A stretch of 64,000 nucleotides of DNA from Lewinellaceae bacterium (GCA_020636255.1 JACJYE010000001.1:186001-250000), one strand, 5' to 3'. Shown: positions 1-8,764, counted from the stretch's first letter. Notes: a model not told the origin generated them from the letters alone. Made by a program: numbers and translations.

Positions 1-432
1 GGCGGTGATGTCGTGACGATCCGCAACCGCAATTTCCGTCCGGTAGCCGAGCCGCCTGTAGCTTCACGGCAGGAGCAGCCCTCCACACGCCCCAGCCTGC
101 CGAATGCCGCAACGGCCGCCGCCGCCCTCCCCCTGGAAGAAGAACCCGAGCCCAACCCTTCGGACCCCAACGATTGGTCCGTCTTTCCCAAACTTGCCCC
201 CGATGAAAAGGGCAATGTCCTGATCAAATACAACCTGAAACTGGGATGCGATGTGAGCGTGCAGCTCATCAACGCCCAGTGGCGGGAAATGGCCAGGATA
301 GAGTTCCCACGCCAGCCCGTGGGTGAGGCCACCAAAAGCCTCGACGTGAGCCGCGTACCATCGGGCAAATACCTGCTGGTGGTCAAAGGCAACGGCAAAC
401 TGGTGCGCCGGTACCAGTTGCTGATAAAGTAA
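1..432 (+). CDS. C-terminal part of a probable T9SS-sorted protein (5' end outside window)
   Basis: The frame is open from base 1, so this is the 3' end of a longer gene. The GTG at 13 is an internal codon, not a convincing start. The first 60 residues are a Pro/Ala/Glu-rich linker. The last 75 or so residues form a compact beta-rich module ending in SGKYLLVVKGNGKLVRRYQL, the style of a T9SS type A sorting domain (Gly-x-Tyr-hydrophobic strand followed by a basic C-terminal strand). In Bacteroidota such domains direct export through the outer membrane and are removed or lipidated. The function of the missing N-terminal part cannot be seen. Confidence 0.55.
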   Translation, partial: GGDVVTIRNRNFRPVAEPPVASRQEQPSTRPSLPNAATAAAALPLEEEPEPNPSDPNDWSVFPKLAPDEKGNVLIKYNLKLGCDVSVQLINAQWREMARIEFPRQPVGEATKSLDVSRVPSGKYLLVVKGNGKLVRRYQLLIK

Positions 433-490
433 CGGGGCCTTCCTATGGCCCGGGCGCCGGTTTCCCGTATCCGCTCTAGGTAAAGTTTTG

Positions 491-498
491 TAGCTTTG
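491..498 (+). promoter_or_regulatory. Bacteroidota -7 promoter box TAGCTTTG
   Basis: TAGCTTTG fits the TAnnTTTG -7 consensus of the Bacteroidota housekeeping sigma factor. It lies 18 bases before the ATG at 517, so the transcript would have a very short leader. The in-frame TTG at 496 overlaps the box and cannot be the start. Confidence 0.6.
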
Positions 499-516
499 GG
501 CAGCAAAACCAGATGT

Positions 517-1491
517 ATGGCCCAATCGCTCAGCCTTATTCAGGGGGTTATTGAAAAAGAGTTAAAGGCCTTTGAGGCCAGGTTCCGGGAATCTATGCGC
601 AGCCCTGTCCCCTTACTGGATAAGATCACTTTTTATATCGTGCGGCGCAAAGGGAAACAGGTGCGCCCTATGTTCGTTTTCCTCTCCGCCAAGTTATGCG
701 GCGAGATCAGCGACGCTACCTATACCGCAGCTTCGCTGGTGGAACTCCTGCATACCGCTACCCTGGTGCACGACGACGTGGTGGACGATTCTTTTGAACG
801 CCGCGGCTTTTTCTCTATCAACGCCTTGTGGAAAAACAAGATCGCTGTACTGGTCGGCGATTACCTTTTCGCAAAAGGCATGCTGGTGGCCCTGCGCAGC
901 AAACAGTACCGGCTCCTGGAGATCGTATCTGATGCAGTACAGGCCATGAGCGAAGGAGAGCTGCTGCAAATAGAAAAAGCCCGCAGGCTCGACATCGAAG
1001 AGGACATCTACTACGAGATCATACGCCAGAAAACGGCGTCCCTGATCGCTTCGGCCTGCAGCGCCGGTGCAGCCTCTACGGCCAATGATGAAAGCCTCGT
1101 AGAACGCATGCGCCTGTTCGGAGAAAAGATAGGCATCGCCTTCCAGATCCGCGACGACCTCTTTGATTTTGGCACCGATGACGTGGGCAAACCGCTGGGC
1201 ATCGACATCAAGGAAAAGAAAATGACGCTGCCCCTCATCTACGCGCTGAAACAGGCGGCTCCTTCCGAACGCCGGCGAATCATCAATATCGTCCGGCGCC
1301 ATAGTGAAAACCCTGAAAAAGTAAGGGAAGTGGTGGAATTTGTCCGCCAGAGCGGCGGGTTGGAATACGCCCGCCAGGCCATGCGCGAATTCCGCAGCCA
1401 GGCCTTCGAACTGCTGGAGCACTTCCCCGACACGCCTGTACGCCAGGCCTTGACCCAGCTGGTCACTTTCGTGACCGACCGGGAACGCTAA
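517..1491 (+). CDS. Polyprenyl diphosphate synthase (trans-isoprenyl diphosphate synthase)
   Basis: Condenses isopentenyl diphosphate units onto an allylic diphosphate to make the long prenyl chain of quinones. The 324-residue protein carries both aspartate-rich motifs of the family: DDVVD at about residues 86-90 within LVHDDVVDDSFERRG, and DDLFD at about 213-217 within FQIRDDLFDFG. The conserved KGKQVRP and GEL(L)Q regions are also present. Length and motifs match the IspB / heptaprenyl-octaprenyl group. The exact chain length cannot be read from sequence. Start chosen at ATG 517 because the -7 box ends at 498. The stop codon TAA is the first part of a dispersed repeat motif (see 1489-1504). 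Confidence 0.92.
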   Translation: MAQSLSLIQGVIEKELKAFEARFRESMRSPVPLLDKITFYIVRRKGKQVRPMFVFLSAKLCGEISDATYTAASLVELLHTATLVHDDVVDDSFERRGFFSINALWKNKIAVLVGDYLFAKGMLVALRSKQYRLLEIVSDAVQAMSEGELLQIEKARRLDIEEDIYYEIIRQKTASLIASACSAGAASTANDESLVERMRLFGEKIGIAFQIRDDLFDFGTDDVGKPLGIDIKEKKMTLPLIYALKQAAPSERRRIINIVRRHSENPEKVREVVEFVRQSGGLEYARQAMREFRSQAFELLEHFPDTPVRQALTQLVTFVTDRER

Positions 1492-1504
1492 GAGCTTGTT
1501 TGGA
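1489..1504 (+). repeat. Dispersed motif TAAGAGCTTGTTTGGA, copy 1
   Basis: One of seven copies in this window of a motif with consensus TAAGAGCTTGKTTGGAGG. Here its TAA is the stop codon of the prenyl synthase gene. Other copies are at 14287, 14682 (inverted), 14694, 21446, 46880 and 58796 (inverted). Confidence 0.7.
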
Positions 1505-1513
1505 ATAGCCTTA

Positions 1514-2125
1514 CTACCCCCTGCTGCCGCCGAACGGCTGCTCATGGGGATACCCCTGCCCTTCGATGGGTTCGACCAGGATGATGCGCTCATCGATGAT
1601 GCCGATAACGCGGATGCCGTCGCCAGGGCGCAGCTCTTTGCCGGCGGTGATCGCTTCCAGTTCATAGGGCGTGCCCCTCATGTCGAGTTGTACTTTGCCA
1701 AAACCATTGCGGTGAGACGGAATGGGCTCGAGCACTTTTCCGGTCTGAAGGAGCAGGCGCTCTTCGTTCCCGTGGCTACGGCGGGGAATGAGCCTCAGGA
1801 GCAGTAAGGCAGCTGCCTTGCCCAGCGCGGCAACAGCCAGGCCGGCAGCGAAGCTGAAGGCCAGCAGCCAGCTCCACCCGAAGCCCTGATGATACAGGAT
1901 GAGCGCTACCCAGCCAAAGGCAGCAAAAAAAACGAGGATAAAACGAGCGTTGAAAATGGGCAGGCGGGGTTTGTCCGGTTCTTCTTCCGCTTCCCTGTCC
2001 GGGCTCAGCAGGCTCAGGACGAGCAGTATGCCCAGCAGCAGGGTAGACACGATAGCTACCAGCCATAAAGCCTGTTCCGCCAGGCTTTGAGCAATCCACA
2101 GATCTCCAAACAGCAACGGACGCAT
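1514..2125 (-). CDS. NfeD-like membrane protein
   Basis: About 203 residues from the ATG at 2125; an in-frame ATG at 2155 would add ten residues. The N-terminal half holds two or three hydrophobic segments (near 15-40, 65-85 and 90-110) broken by an acidic linker. The C-terminal 70 residues form a soluble beta-rich module beginning LLQTGKVLEPIPSHRNGFGK and ending in a VIGIIDERIILVEPI strand. This resembles the OB-fold of NfeD / YuaF-type proteins, where Gly-x-V/A at the start and an L-x-V-x-P strand at the end are typical. These proteins partner with flotillin/stomatin-like proteins at the membrane; no such gene is adjacent here. It is convergent with the prenyl synthase gene. Confidence 0.6.
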   Translation of the reverse strand: MRPLLFGDLWIAQSLAEQALWLVAIVSTLLLGILLVLSLLSPDREAEEEPDKPRLPIFNARFILVFFAAFGWVALILYHQGFGWSWLLAFSFAAGLAVAALGKAAALLLLRLIPRRSHGNEERLLLQTGKVLEPIPSHRNGFGKVQLDMRGTPYELEAITAGKELRPGDGIRVIGIIDERIILVEPIEGQGYPHEQPFGGSRG

Positions 2126-2535
2126 ACGTACATTTTCTCTGGGCCTGGGCCCCATACAGAACCCGGCATATTGAACCTGGCTGAAAATTTACAGCATGTT
2201 GGCGGTTCGTTCACATGCTATCGGCCAAGGCAGCCGCTTTTTCGGCAAATGGCCTTCCTGGCCGGCCGGTGCTGCCCGGTAAACAGAAAATTACGGGAAT
2301 TAATGCGCGATAGTTTGTACCTTTGCCCAACGGCAGCAAGCAGCACATTCGCCCTTTTATGACATACTCTGACGCTCTATGTTTTCCAGCTTACCACAAG
2401 CTCGTTCGAAAGCCAGGCTTCACCTTCCCGCTTTCAGCAACAACCCGGCTGTCTGTAACTTTCTGCCATAATACGCTGTCCCGGCCTGCCGGCCATTGCC
2501 TTGGAAATGATTTGCTTTTACAAAACATAGATTAA
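2126..2535. other. Gene-free interval upstream of prs
   Basis: About 380-410 bases separate the divergent NfeD-like gene and prs. The only clear signal is a -7 box at 2318-2325, which gives prs a leader of about 200 bases. Open frames here have no coding character. No tRNA fold or T-loop motif was found, and no riboswitch could be recognised by eye. Confidence 0.5.
2318..2325 (+). promoter_or_regulatory. -7 promoter box TACCTTTG for prs
   Basis: TACCTTTG matches TAnnTTTG exactly. No good -33 TTG is evident. It would start a transcript with a roughly 200-base leader before prs. Confidence 0.5.
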
Positions 2536-3483
2536 ATGTCCAGTAATCAAATGGTTGAAGTAAAACTTTTCTCCGGGACGACCTCAGCGTACCTGGCAGA
2601 ACGTATAGCTGACCACTATGGGCATCCGCTCGGAGATATCAAAGTGCACCGGTTCAGCGACGGAGAGATGCAGCCGGTCATCAACGAGTCGGTCAGAGGG
2701 GCTTACGTGTTCTTCATCCAATCCACTTTCCCGCCAACGGAAAACCTGATGGAACTGCTGTTGATGATCGACGCCGCCAAACGGGCATCCGCCGGCTACA
2801 TCACGGCCGTGATCCCTTACTTCGGCTACGCCCGGCAAGACCGCAAAGACAAACCCAGGGTCCCCATCTCCGCCAAGCTGATCGCCAACCTGCTCGAAGC
2901 TGCCGGCGCCGACCGCATCATGACCATGGATTTCCATGCCGACCAGATACAGGGCTTCTTCGACATCCCGGTCGACCACCTCAAAAGCGAAGCGATCTAT
3001 ATTCCCTATCTGCAGGAACTGAACCTGGACAACATCATCTTCGCTTCTCCGGACGTGGGCGGCACCAAACGGGCCCGCACCTACTCCAAACACTTCAGGA
3101 AAAACCTCGTCATTTGCGATAAATACCGCAAACGCGCCAACGAAGTAGCTGAAATGACCGTGATCGGCGACGTAAAAGACGCCGACGTCATCCTCGTCGA
3201 CGACCTCGTGGATACCGCCGGTACGCTTTGCCGCGCCGCTAAGGTGCTCATCGAAAAAGGCGCCCGCAGCGTCAGGGCCATGTGTACTCACCCCGTACTG
3301 TCAGGCGACGCCTATGACAAGATCGAAAACTCCATGTTGGACGAACTGATCGTCTGCGATACCATCCCGTTGCGACAGGAGTCGAGCAAGATAAAAGTGC
3401 TGTCAACCGCCAAGCTCTTCTCCCGGGCTATTCGCAATACCCATGAGCACCGCTCTATCTCGGCGCTCTTCATAGAAGGTTAA
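2536..3483 (+). CDS. prs: Ribose-phosphate pyrophosphokinase
   Basis: Makes PRPP from ribose 5-phosphate and ATP for nucleotide, His and Trp synthesis. The 315-residue length is standard for class I enzymes. Visible motifs: FSDGEMQPVINESVRG near residue 40, the flexible-loop sequence YFGYARQDRKDKPR near 95-105, and the PRPP-binding loop VDDLVDTAGT at about 219-228. The start is the ATG at 2536, directly after an upstream TAA. It is followed after a 138-base gap with its own promoter by rplY. In many Bacteroidota prs-ctc-pth are neighbours; pth is absent here. Confidence 0.96.
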   Translation: MSSNQMVEVKLFSGTTSAYLAERIADHYGHPLGDIKVHRFSDGEMQPVINESVRGAYVFFIQSTFPPTENLMELLLMIDAAKRASAGYITAVIPYFGYARQDRKDKPRVPISAKLIANLLEAAGADRIMTMDFHADQIQGFFDIPVDHLKSEAIYIPYLQELNLDNIIFASPDVGGTKRARTYSKHFRKNLVICDKYRKRANEVAEMTVIGDVKDADVILVDDLVDTAGTLCRAAKVLIEKGARSVRAMCTHPVLSGDAYDKIENSMLDELIVCDTIPLRQESSKIKVLSTAKLFSRAIRNTHEHRSISALFIEG

Positions 3484-3538
3484 ACGGTTTTTTATCAATG
3501 ATTTTCAGGATTCGCTTTCTCTTTTCAGAGGAAATAAC

Positions 3539-3546
3539 TATCTTTG
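3539..3546 (+). promoter_or_regulatory. -7 promoter box TATCTTTG for rplY
   Basis: Exact TAnnTTTG match 76 bases before the rplY ATG, so rplY can be transcribed independently of prs. Confidence 0.5.
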
Positions 3547-3621
3547 CGTGCCTTTTCAGGGCTTGCTGTATCAGGCAGCTGATTTGGGTAAAAAAGCATT
3601 AATTGGCAAAGTTTATAGATC

Positions 3622-4215
3622 ATGGAAATAGTAGCTGTTAACGGCCAAAAACGGGTTGGGCTGGGCAAAAAAGAAACTAAAGCAGTCAGGAATGAGGGCC
3701 TCATCCCGTGTGTCCTCTACGGCGGAGATGAGGTAGTGCATTTTTCCACTACGCTGAACGATATCCGCGGCGTCGTTTATACCCCTGATTTCAAGATCGC
3801 TGAGCTGACGGTTGAGGGGAAGGCCTACCGCGCCATCCTCAAAGATGTACAATGGCACCCGGTAACCGACAGCATTGTGCACATCGATTTCCTGCGCCTG
3901 GTAGAAGGCAACGCAATTAAAGTCGAAGTGCCGCTGCGCTTTACGGGCGTTTCTCCTGGTGTTCGCGCCGGTGGTAAACTCCAGCAAAAGCTGCGCCGCG
4001 TGCTGATCAAAACGACCCCGGAACACCTGATTTCCGAAATGTCGGTCGACATTTCCAAGCTGGAACTGGGCCAGTCGATCCGGGTTCGCGACATCGTTGT
4101 CGAAGAGCCGGGCATCGAGATCATGAACTCTCCGGGTGTACCCGTAGCGACGATCGAGATCCCGCGTGCCCTGCGTTCTGCTACCGCCGCTGCCGAAAAG
4201 GCCGCCGGGAAGTAA
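3622..4215 (+). CDS. rplY: Ribosomal protein bL25, long Ctc/TL5 type
   Basis: Binds 5S rRNA in the large ribosomal subunit; the long form is also called general stress protein Ctc. The 197-residue protein has an N-terminal L25 domain (about 1-90), with the characteristic opening in which a Gly/Lys-rich patch precedes NEGLIPCVLYGG, and DVQWHPVTDSIVHIDFLRL. The C-terminal beta domain of TL5/Ctc (about 95-185) follows, and an Ala/Lys-rich tail ends it. Its place downstream of prs is conserved in Bacteroidota. Confidence 0.95.
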   Translation: MEIVAVNGQKRVGLGKKETKAVRNEGLIPCVLYGGDEVVHFSTTLNDIRGVVYTPDFKIAELTVEGKAYRAILKDVQWHPVTDSIVHIDFLRLVEGNAIKVEVPLRFTGVSPGVRAGGKLQQKLRRVLIKTTPEHLISEMSVDISKLELGQSIRVRDIVVEEPGIEIMNSPGVPVATIEIPRALRSATAAAEKAAGK

Positions 4216-4284
4216 TTTTTCTTCATCAAGATATGCCGCGAAGAGGTGTAATGGCCCTACAGCTTTACACCTCTTTGCCTATTT

Positions 4285-5064
4285 ATGCCTATGCAGGACC
4301 TTCGTGTGACACTCGTACAAAGTAGCCTCCACTGGGAGGACAGAGCCGCCAACCTGGCCAGCTTTGAAAAAAAACTGGAAGGGGCTGCCGGCCACACCGA
4401 TCTCGTCGTCCTGCCGGAAATGTTCACAACGGGTTTTACGATGAATGCCGCCAACCTGGCCGAGCCGATGAGCGGCCCCACAATGGCCTGGATGGCCCGC
4501 CAGGCCGCGAAGTTGGGCGCTACCGTCACCGGAAGTTTTATCGCCACTGAAAATGGCCGCTATTACAACCGCCTCATCTGGATGCGCCCCGATGGTAGTT
4601 ATGCATCCTACGACAAGCACCACCTCTTCACCCTGGCCGGCGAGCACCACACCTACACTGCCGGCGACAAACAGCTGGTTGTCGGCCTGCACGGCTGGAA
4701 GATACTGCCCCTTATCTGTTACGACCTGCGCTTCCCGGCCTGGAGCCGCAATGTAGCAGGCTACGGCCTGCTGATCTACGTAGCCAACTGGCCCGAACCG
4801 CGCCGCCATCATTGGCGAAGCCTGCTGGCCGCCCGCGCCATCGAGAACCAGTCCTACACCCTCGGTATCAATTGCGTGGGCAAAGACGGCAATGGCTTCG
4901 ATTATACCGGCGATACCTCTGTCTTCAACTATACCGGCGAAGAACTGCTGCATGCTGCCAATACCGAAGGCTGTTTCACCCTCACCCTGTCGCATGCTGA
5001 ACAAGTGGCCTTCCGCGAAAAACTGCCCTTCCTCGCCGACCGCGACAACTTTAGCTGGCAATGA
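4285..5064 (+). CDS. Nitrilase-superfamily omega-amidase (YafV type)
   Basis: Predicted carbon-nitrogen hydrolase that deamidates alpha-ketoglutaramate / alpha-ketosuccinamate in metabolite repair. The Glu-Lys-Cys catalytic triad is visible: VVLPEMFTTGF (Glu near 45), YDKHHLF (Lys near 112) and LICYDLRFPAW (Cys near 145). The FSM-like N-terminal VTLVQSSLHWED and the WPEPRRHHWRSLLAARAIEN block are typical of YafV rather than of true nitrilases. At 259 residues the length is normal. It starts at ATG 4285 or 4291, 69-75 bases after rplY, and occupies the position often held by pth. Confidence 0.88.
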   Translation: MPMQDLRVTLVQSSLHWEDRAANLASFEKKLEGAAGHTDLVVLPEMFTTGFTMNAANLAEPMSGPTMAWMARQAAKLGATVTGSFIATENGRYYNRLIWMRPDGSYASYDKHHLFTLAGEHHTYTAGDKQLVVGLHGWKILPLICYDLRFPAWSRNVAGYGLLIYVANWPEPRRHHWRSLLAARAIENQSYTLGINCVGKDGNGFDYTGDTSVFNYTGEELLHAANTEGCFTLTLSHAEQVAFREKLPFLADRDNFSWQ

Positions 5065-5177
5065 CCCGTTCCACGCACCATGTTTTTTAACAAAACGCTC
5101 ACATCCCCCGGGAAATAATCGCCCTGGAGAGGCCGTTTAGACTTCCGTTTTGTTAACCCCCAAGCCCGAATTGCGCT

Positions 5178-5702
5178 ATGATCCGTTCGCTGCTAAAAAC
5201 GCTGACACTGCTCGCCTTCCTGATCTTCACCCTGTCGCGCTGCGCCTTATTCACCCCAATGGAAGGCCCGCACAACCCTTCGCGGGCGGGTGGCGCCGCT
5301 TCCGTAACCGATAAGGAGGCCCAAAAGCGGGAAGAGGTTATCGACTATGCCAAAAAGTACCTGGGCACGCCTTACCGGGCTGCCGGTAAAGACCCCAGAG
5401 GCTTCGACTGCTCGGGATTCACCGGTTACGTGATGAAAAACTTCGACGTCGCGTTGTCCGCCAGCTCAAAATACCAGGCCAAAGAAGGCAAAAAGGTCGA
5501 TATCGATGACGTCAGGCCCGGCGACCTTATTTTCTTCAAGCGCACGCCGGCCAGCGAGGTTTTCCACGTGGCCATGGTGGTGCGCAACGGCCGGCAGGGC
5601 ATCGAGGTCATCCACAGCACCTCACGCGGCGTCGTGATCGACAATATCTCCAAGTCCGATTACTGGAAGCCTAAGATATCCTTGGCGCGCAACGTGCTGT
5701 AA
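5178..5702 (+). CDS. NlpC/P60 (C40) peptidoglycan endopeptidase, lipoprotein
   Basis: A 174-residue cell-wall hydrolase predicted to cut the gamma-D-Glu-diamino acid bond of peptidoglycan stem peptides. A signal peptide ends in a lipobox-like LSRC near residue 22, so the protein is probably a membrane-anchored lipoprotein. The NlpC/P60 domain covers about 50-174. The catalytic Cys is in GFDCSGF (near 77), the His in VFHVAMVV (near 129), and the third polar residue is the His of EVIHSTS (near 145). The family PGDLIFF motif is present. It is a single gene on the plus strand after a 113-base gap. Confidence 0.9.
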   Translation: MIRSLLKTLTLLAFLIFTLSRCALFTPMEGPHNPSRAGGAASVTDKEAQKREEVIDYAKKYLGTPYRAAGKDPRGFDCSGFTGYVMKNFDVALSASSKYQAKEGKKVDIDDVRPGDLIFFKRTPASEVFHVAMVVRNGRQGIEVIHSTSRGVVIDNISKSDYWKPKISLARNVL

Positions 5703-5832
5703 GGCCTTCAATTTCGGCTACTCCATGCCAGTCACATGGGTTTGAACCTCGGGGTGTCCCTCTGAGCTCCGGCCTTTTTCAGGCAATTTGCCAAGCGCTC
5801 CAATTCTGCATTCTCCACGCTTGCATTACCGA

Positions 5833-5840
5833 TATTTTTG
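5833..5840 (+). promoter_or_regulatory. -7 promoter box TATTTTTG for adk
   Basis: Exact TAnnTTTG match 75 bases upstream of the adk ATG. Confidence 0.5.
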
Positions 5841-5914
5841 TATTTTCGGCTTTTCAGGAAAGCACCTGCTCGGTGAAAGCCCATTAGTATTTATTCGGAC
5901 TAAACAACAAGCGA

Positions 5915-6487
5915 ATGATCAACCTTATACTCTTTGGCCCTCCGGGTTCGGGCAAGGGCACGCAGGCCGCCAAACTCGTGGAAAAATACGAGCTGCTGCA
6001 CATCTCTACCGGCGATCTCTTCCGCTATGAAATGGGCAACGACACAGCCCTTGGCCAACAGGCCAAAAGCTACATGGACAAGGGCGAGCTGGTGCCCGAT
6101 GAAGTGACGGTCGGCATGCTGCGCAACAAAGTGGAGGCCAACCCTTATGTGGAAGGTTATATCTTCGATGGCTTTCCCCGCACCGTACCCCAGGCCGACG
6201 CCCTGGATAACCTGCTGGCCGAGGAAGGCAATGAGATCCACCTCCTGCTCATGCTGGACGTACCCGATGAAGAGCTCGTCATCCGCCTGAAAGGGCGGGC
6301 GAAGGTCTCCGGGCGGGCCGACGACATGGACGAAACCATCATCCGCAACCGCATCGAAGTATACAAAAACGAGACGACGCCTGTTTTTGACTACTATACA
6401 GAGAAAGAAAAGGCCAAAAAGATCAATGGCGTCGGCAGCATCGACGAGATATTCGCCCGTCTTTGCGAACAGATCGATCAGTTGTAA
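5915..6487 (+). CDS. adk: Adenylate kinase
   Basis: Converts ATP + AMP to two ADP in the cytoplasm. The P-loop GPPGSGKGTQ is at about residues 8-17. The AMP-binding STGDLFR (near 30) and FDGFPRTVPQA (near 83) are intact, and the LID is the short form without the Cys-rich zinc site (KGRAKVSGRADDMDE). The 190-residue length matches the short-LID enzymes usual in Bacteroidota. It runs toward the convergent nagB gene with 17 bases between stop codons. Confidence 0.96.
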   Translation: MINLILFGPPGSGKGTQAAKLVEKYELLHISTGDLFRYEMGNDTALGQQAKSYMDKGELVPDEVTVGMLRNKVEANPYVEGYIFDGFPRTVPQADALDNLLAEEGNEIHLLLMLDVPDEELVIRLKGRAKVSGRADDMDETIIRNRIEVYKNETTPVFDYYTEKEKAKKINGVGSIDEIFARLCEQIDQL

Positions 6488-6504
6488 AGCCCGGGCGGGC
6501 CTCT

Positions 6505-8427
6505 CTACCAGTCAAATTTCCACCTGCGGAAAGCCTCCATCGCTTCGTACTCCGCGAGGCCCAGGCTGCGGTATGCCGTAGCGGTAGCTTTATTGCGGTC
6601 TTCGGCGCGCTGCCAGAACTCCCGCTCGTCACTGCCCGGGAAAGGCGGGCGGTCCTTCTGCGACTGGTGCATGAAGATCGCCAGGCGTTTTTTGCGCAGC
6701 TCTGCCGGGCTGAGGGGCACCGTCATCTCGATCTCGTGGACCGGCCATTCGTGCCAGGCGCCGCGGTACATCCACAACCAGCAATCTTTGACCCAGGGCT
6801 GCCCCTTGAGCAATTCGAAAGCGCCGAGTATGGCGTCGAGGCAGACGCGGTGGGTGCCATGGGGGTCGGCCAGATCACCGGCAGCGTAAACCTGGTGGGG
6901 CTTGATCTTTTCCAGCAGTTCGGCCGTGATCCGGATATCTCCTTCGCCCAACGGGTTCTTACGGGTGCTGCCCGTTTCGTAGAAAGGCAGGTCCATGAAA
7001 TGGATATGGCTGTCGGCCAGGCCGCAGAAACGGGCTGCAGCACGAGCCTCGCCCCGCCTGACGAGCCCTTTCACGCCGAGCACTTCGGCTGTATCCCCTT
7101 CGCCGGGCCCTTTGCTTTCCATCGATTTCAGCATTGCCTGGTAATGGGCTTTTGCCTTGGGGTTGGCCTCGGGTTGGCCGCTGTCGACGTATTCCTGCAT
7201 GAACTCGATAAAGCGGCGGGCATCGTGGTCGTGCACCGCGATATTACCCGAGGTCTGGTAGGCCACATGCACATCGTGGCCCTGGTCGACCAGACGAAGG
7301 AATGTGCCGCCCATGGAGATGACATCATCGTCGGGGTGAGGGCTGAAAAGGATCACCCGCTTTTTCGCGGGCTTGGCCCGTTCGGGGCGGGTAGAGTCAT
7401 CCGCATTGGGCTTGCCGCCCGGCCAGCCGGTGATGGTGTGCTGCAGGCGGTTGAAGATGCGGATATTTATATCATAGGCCGATGCATGTTCAATGATCAG
7501 GTCGCTGAGGCTGTTTTCGGCATAATCTTCATCGGTCAGCTTCAGGATGGGCTTGTCGAGTTTCTGCGACAGCCACACCACGGCCTGGCAGATGAGGTCT
7601 TCATCCCAGTTGCACATGCCCACCAGCCAGGGCGCCTGGTAGCGGGTTAGCTCAGTAGCCGCCCCCAGGTCGATATGCGCTTTGACGTTAGGGTGTTTTT
7701 GAAGGAAGGTGGACGGCACGGTTGCTGCTATGGGCCCTTCGACAGCTTTTTTGATCACGGTGGCCTTGTGGTCGCCCCATGCCAGGAGGTAGATCATGTG
7801 CGCCTTCATGATGCTCTTGATCCCCATGGTGATCGCCCGGTACGGAACGTCGTCTTCATGGGGAAAATCCTTCAGTGCATCCTTGCGGGTGAGCGCGTCG
7901 AGGCGCACAAGGCGGGTTTCGGAGCTCTCCCAGGAGCCCGGCTCATTGAACCCGATGTGCCCGGTGCGGCCTATGCCCAGCAACTGGATGTCGATACCGC
8001 CCAGCGCGTCGATCTTTTTCTCGTAATTGGCGCAGTAGGTTTCTATCTGGTCTATCGGCAGGGTCCCATCCGGAATGTGGATGTTCTCTTTTTTGATATT
8101 GACATGGTCAAACAGGTAGTCGTACATGAAGCGGACATAGCTTTGGGGCGCGTCGGGCTGCATGGGGTAATACTCATCGAGGTTAAAGGTGACGACATTG
8201 TGAAAGCTCAGCCCTTCCTCCCGGTGCAAACGCACCAGCTCGTTGTAGATCTGGATAGGCGTAGAGCCGGTGGCCAGCCCCAGTACGATCTGCTCACCTT
8301 CCTGTTGCCGCTGGCGGATGGCCAGAGCGATGGATTGTGCGACATGCCGGCTCCCTTCCGCGGAGGAGCTCCAGGTTTTTACGGGAATTTTCTCCAGTGA
8401 CTTGAGTTGATACTTCAGGCGTTCCAT
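6505..8427 (-). CDS. nagB: Glucosamine-6-phosphate deaminase fused to a PIG-L/LmbE deacetylase-like domain
   Basis: 640 residues in two parts. Residues 1 to about 300 are the NagB deaminase/isomerase domain, with GLATGSTPIQIYNELVRLHR, NLDEYYPM and GIGRTGHIGFNEPGS, and would turn GlcN-6-P into Fru-6-P and ammonia. From about 350 on there is a PIG-L/LmbE fold with the zinc motif FSPHPDDDVISMGG and later DPHGTHR. This long form is common in Bacteroidota; the job of the PIG-L part is not settled and could be N-deacetylation of an amino sugar. The start is placed at ATG 8427 because a -7 box (8451-8458, minus) lies between it and an upstream in-frame ATG at 8463. Confidence 0.92.
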   Translation of the reverse strand: MERLKYQLKSLEKIPVKTWSSSAEGSRHVAQSIALAIRQRQQEGEQIVLGLATGSTPIQIYNELVRLHREEGLSFHNVVTFNLDEYYPMQPDAPQSYVRFMYDYLFDHVNIKKENIHIPDGTLPIDQIETYCANYEKKIDALGGIDIQLLGIGRTGHIGFNEPGSWESSETRLVRLDALTRKDALKDFPHEDDVPYRAITMGIKSIMKAHMIYLLAWGDHKATVIKKAVEGPIAATVPSTFLQKHPNVKAHIDLGAATELTRYQAPWLVGMCNWDEDLICQAVVWLSQKLDKPILKLTDEDYAENSLSDLIIEHASAYDINIRIFNRLQHTITGWPGGKPNADDSTRPERAKPAKKRVILFSPHPDDDVISMGGTFLRLVDQGHDVHVAYQTSGNIAVHDHDARRFIEFMQEYVDSGQPEANPKAKAHYQAMLKSMESKGPGEGDTAEVLGVKGLVRRGEARAAARFCGLADSHIHFMDLPFYETGSTRKNPLGEGDIRITAELLEKIKPHQVYAAGDLADPHGTHRVCLDAILGAFELLKGQPWVKDCWLWMYRGAWHEWPVHEIEMTVPLSPAELRKKRLAIFMHQSQKDRPPFPGSDEREFWQRAEDRNKATATAYRSLGLAEYEAMEAFRRWKFDW

Positions 8428-8450
8428 GTATTTGGGTTTGTCAATCGGAG

Positions 8451-8458
8451 CAAAGCTA
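8451..8458 (-). promoter_or_regulatory. -7 promoter box TAGCTTTG for nagB
   Basis: On the minus strand TAGCTTTG sits 24 bases before the ATG at 8427. It rules out the longer reading that begins at 8463. Confidence 0.55.
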
Positions 8459-8524
8459 ACCAAAAGCTAAGAAAAACCGGTGCAAAAATCGGCATTCGTG
8501 AGGGACGGGCATGCTAATACTACG

Positions 8525-8627
8525 AACCCCGTACCTCCGGCCGGAAGGCCGGAGTAGATAACGCTCTAAAAGGCTACTCCACCCGGAAGAGCCCGTCCCG
8601 GCACGGCCGGGATTGGAGGTGCGGGTT
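8525..8627. other. Structured intergenic element with nested inverted repeats
   Basis: This roughly 100-base stretch in the 337-base gap between nagB and obgE contains three hairpins. The first is a perfect 8-bp stem with a GGAA loop (8535-8542 / 8547-8554). The second is GGAGTAG / CTACTCC (8551-8557 / 8574-8580), which overlaps the first and so excludes it. The third is TCCCGGC / GCCGGGA with a 3-base loop (8596-8602 / 8606-8612). An imperfect outer pair (8525-8538 / 8615-8627) could close the whole. No coding frame is convincing. It could be a structured RNA, a REP-like element or a terminator remnant; it does not occur elsewhere in the window. Confidence 0.45.
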
Positions 8628-8764
8628 ATAGCAAGCTGAAGGTAACTTTTTTAAATGCGATTGCCATGCGGATATGCTCCAGGCTGGGGCATGCGCCAAA
8701 AAATTAGGATATTTGCATGCCGAAGCAGCACGGGCTGTGAAAGGATAAATGAAGCGTGTGATCT

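Noticed and set aside
496..516. TTG start for the prenyl synthase
   Set aside because: It overlaps the -7 promoter box at 491-498, so translation must begin at ATG 517.
2126..2535. tRNA or riboswitch in the prs leader
   Set aside because: No T-loop motif, cloverleaf or known aptamer core could be found by eye.
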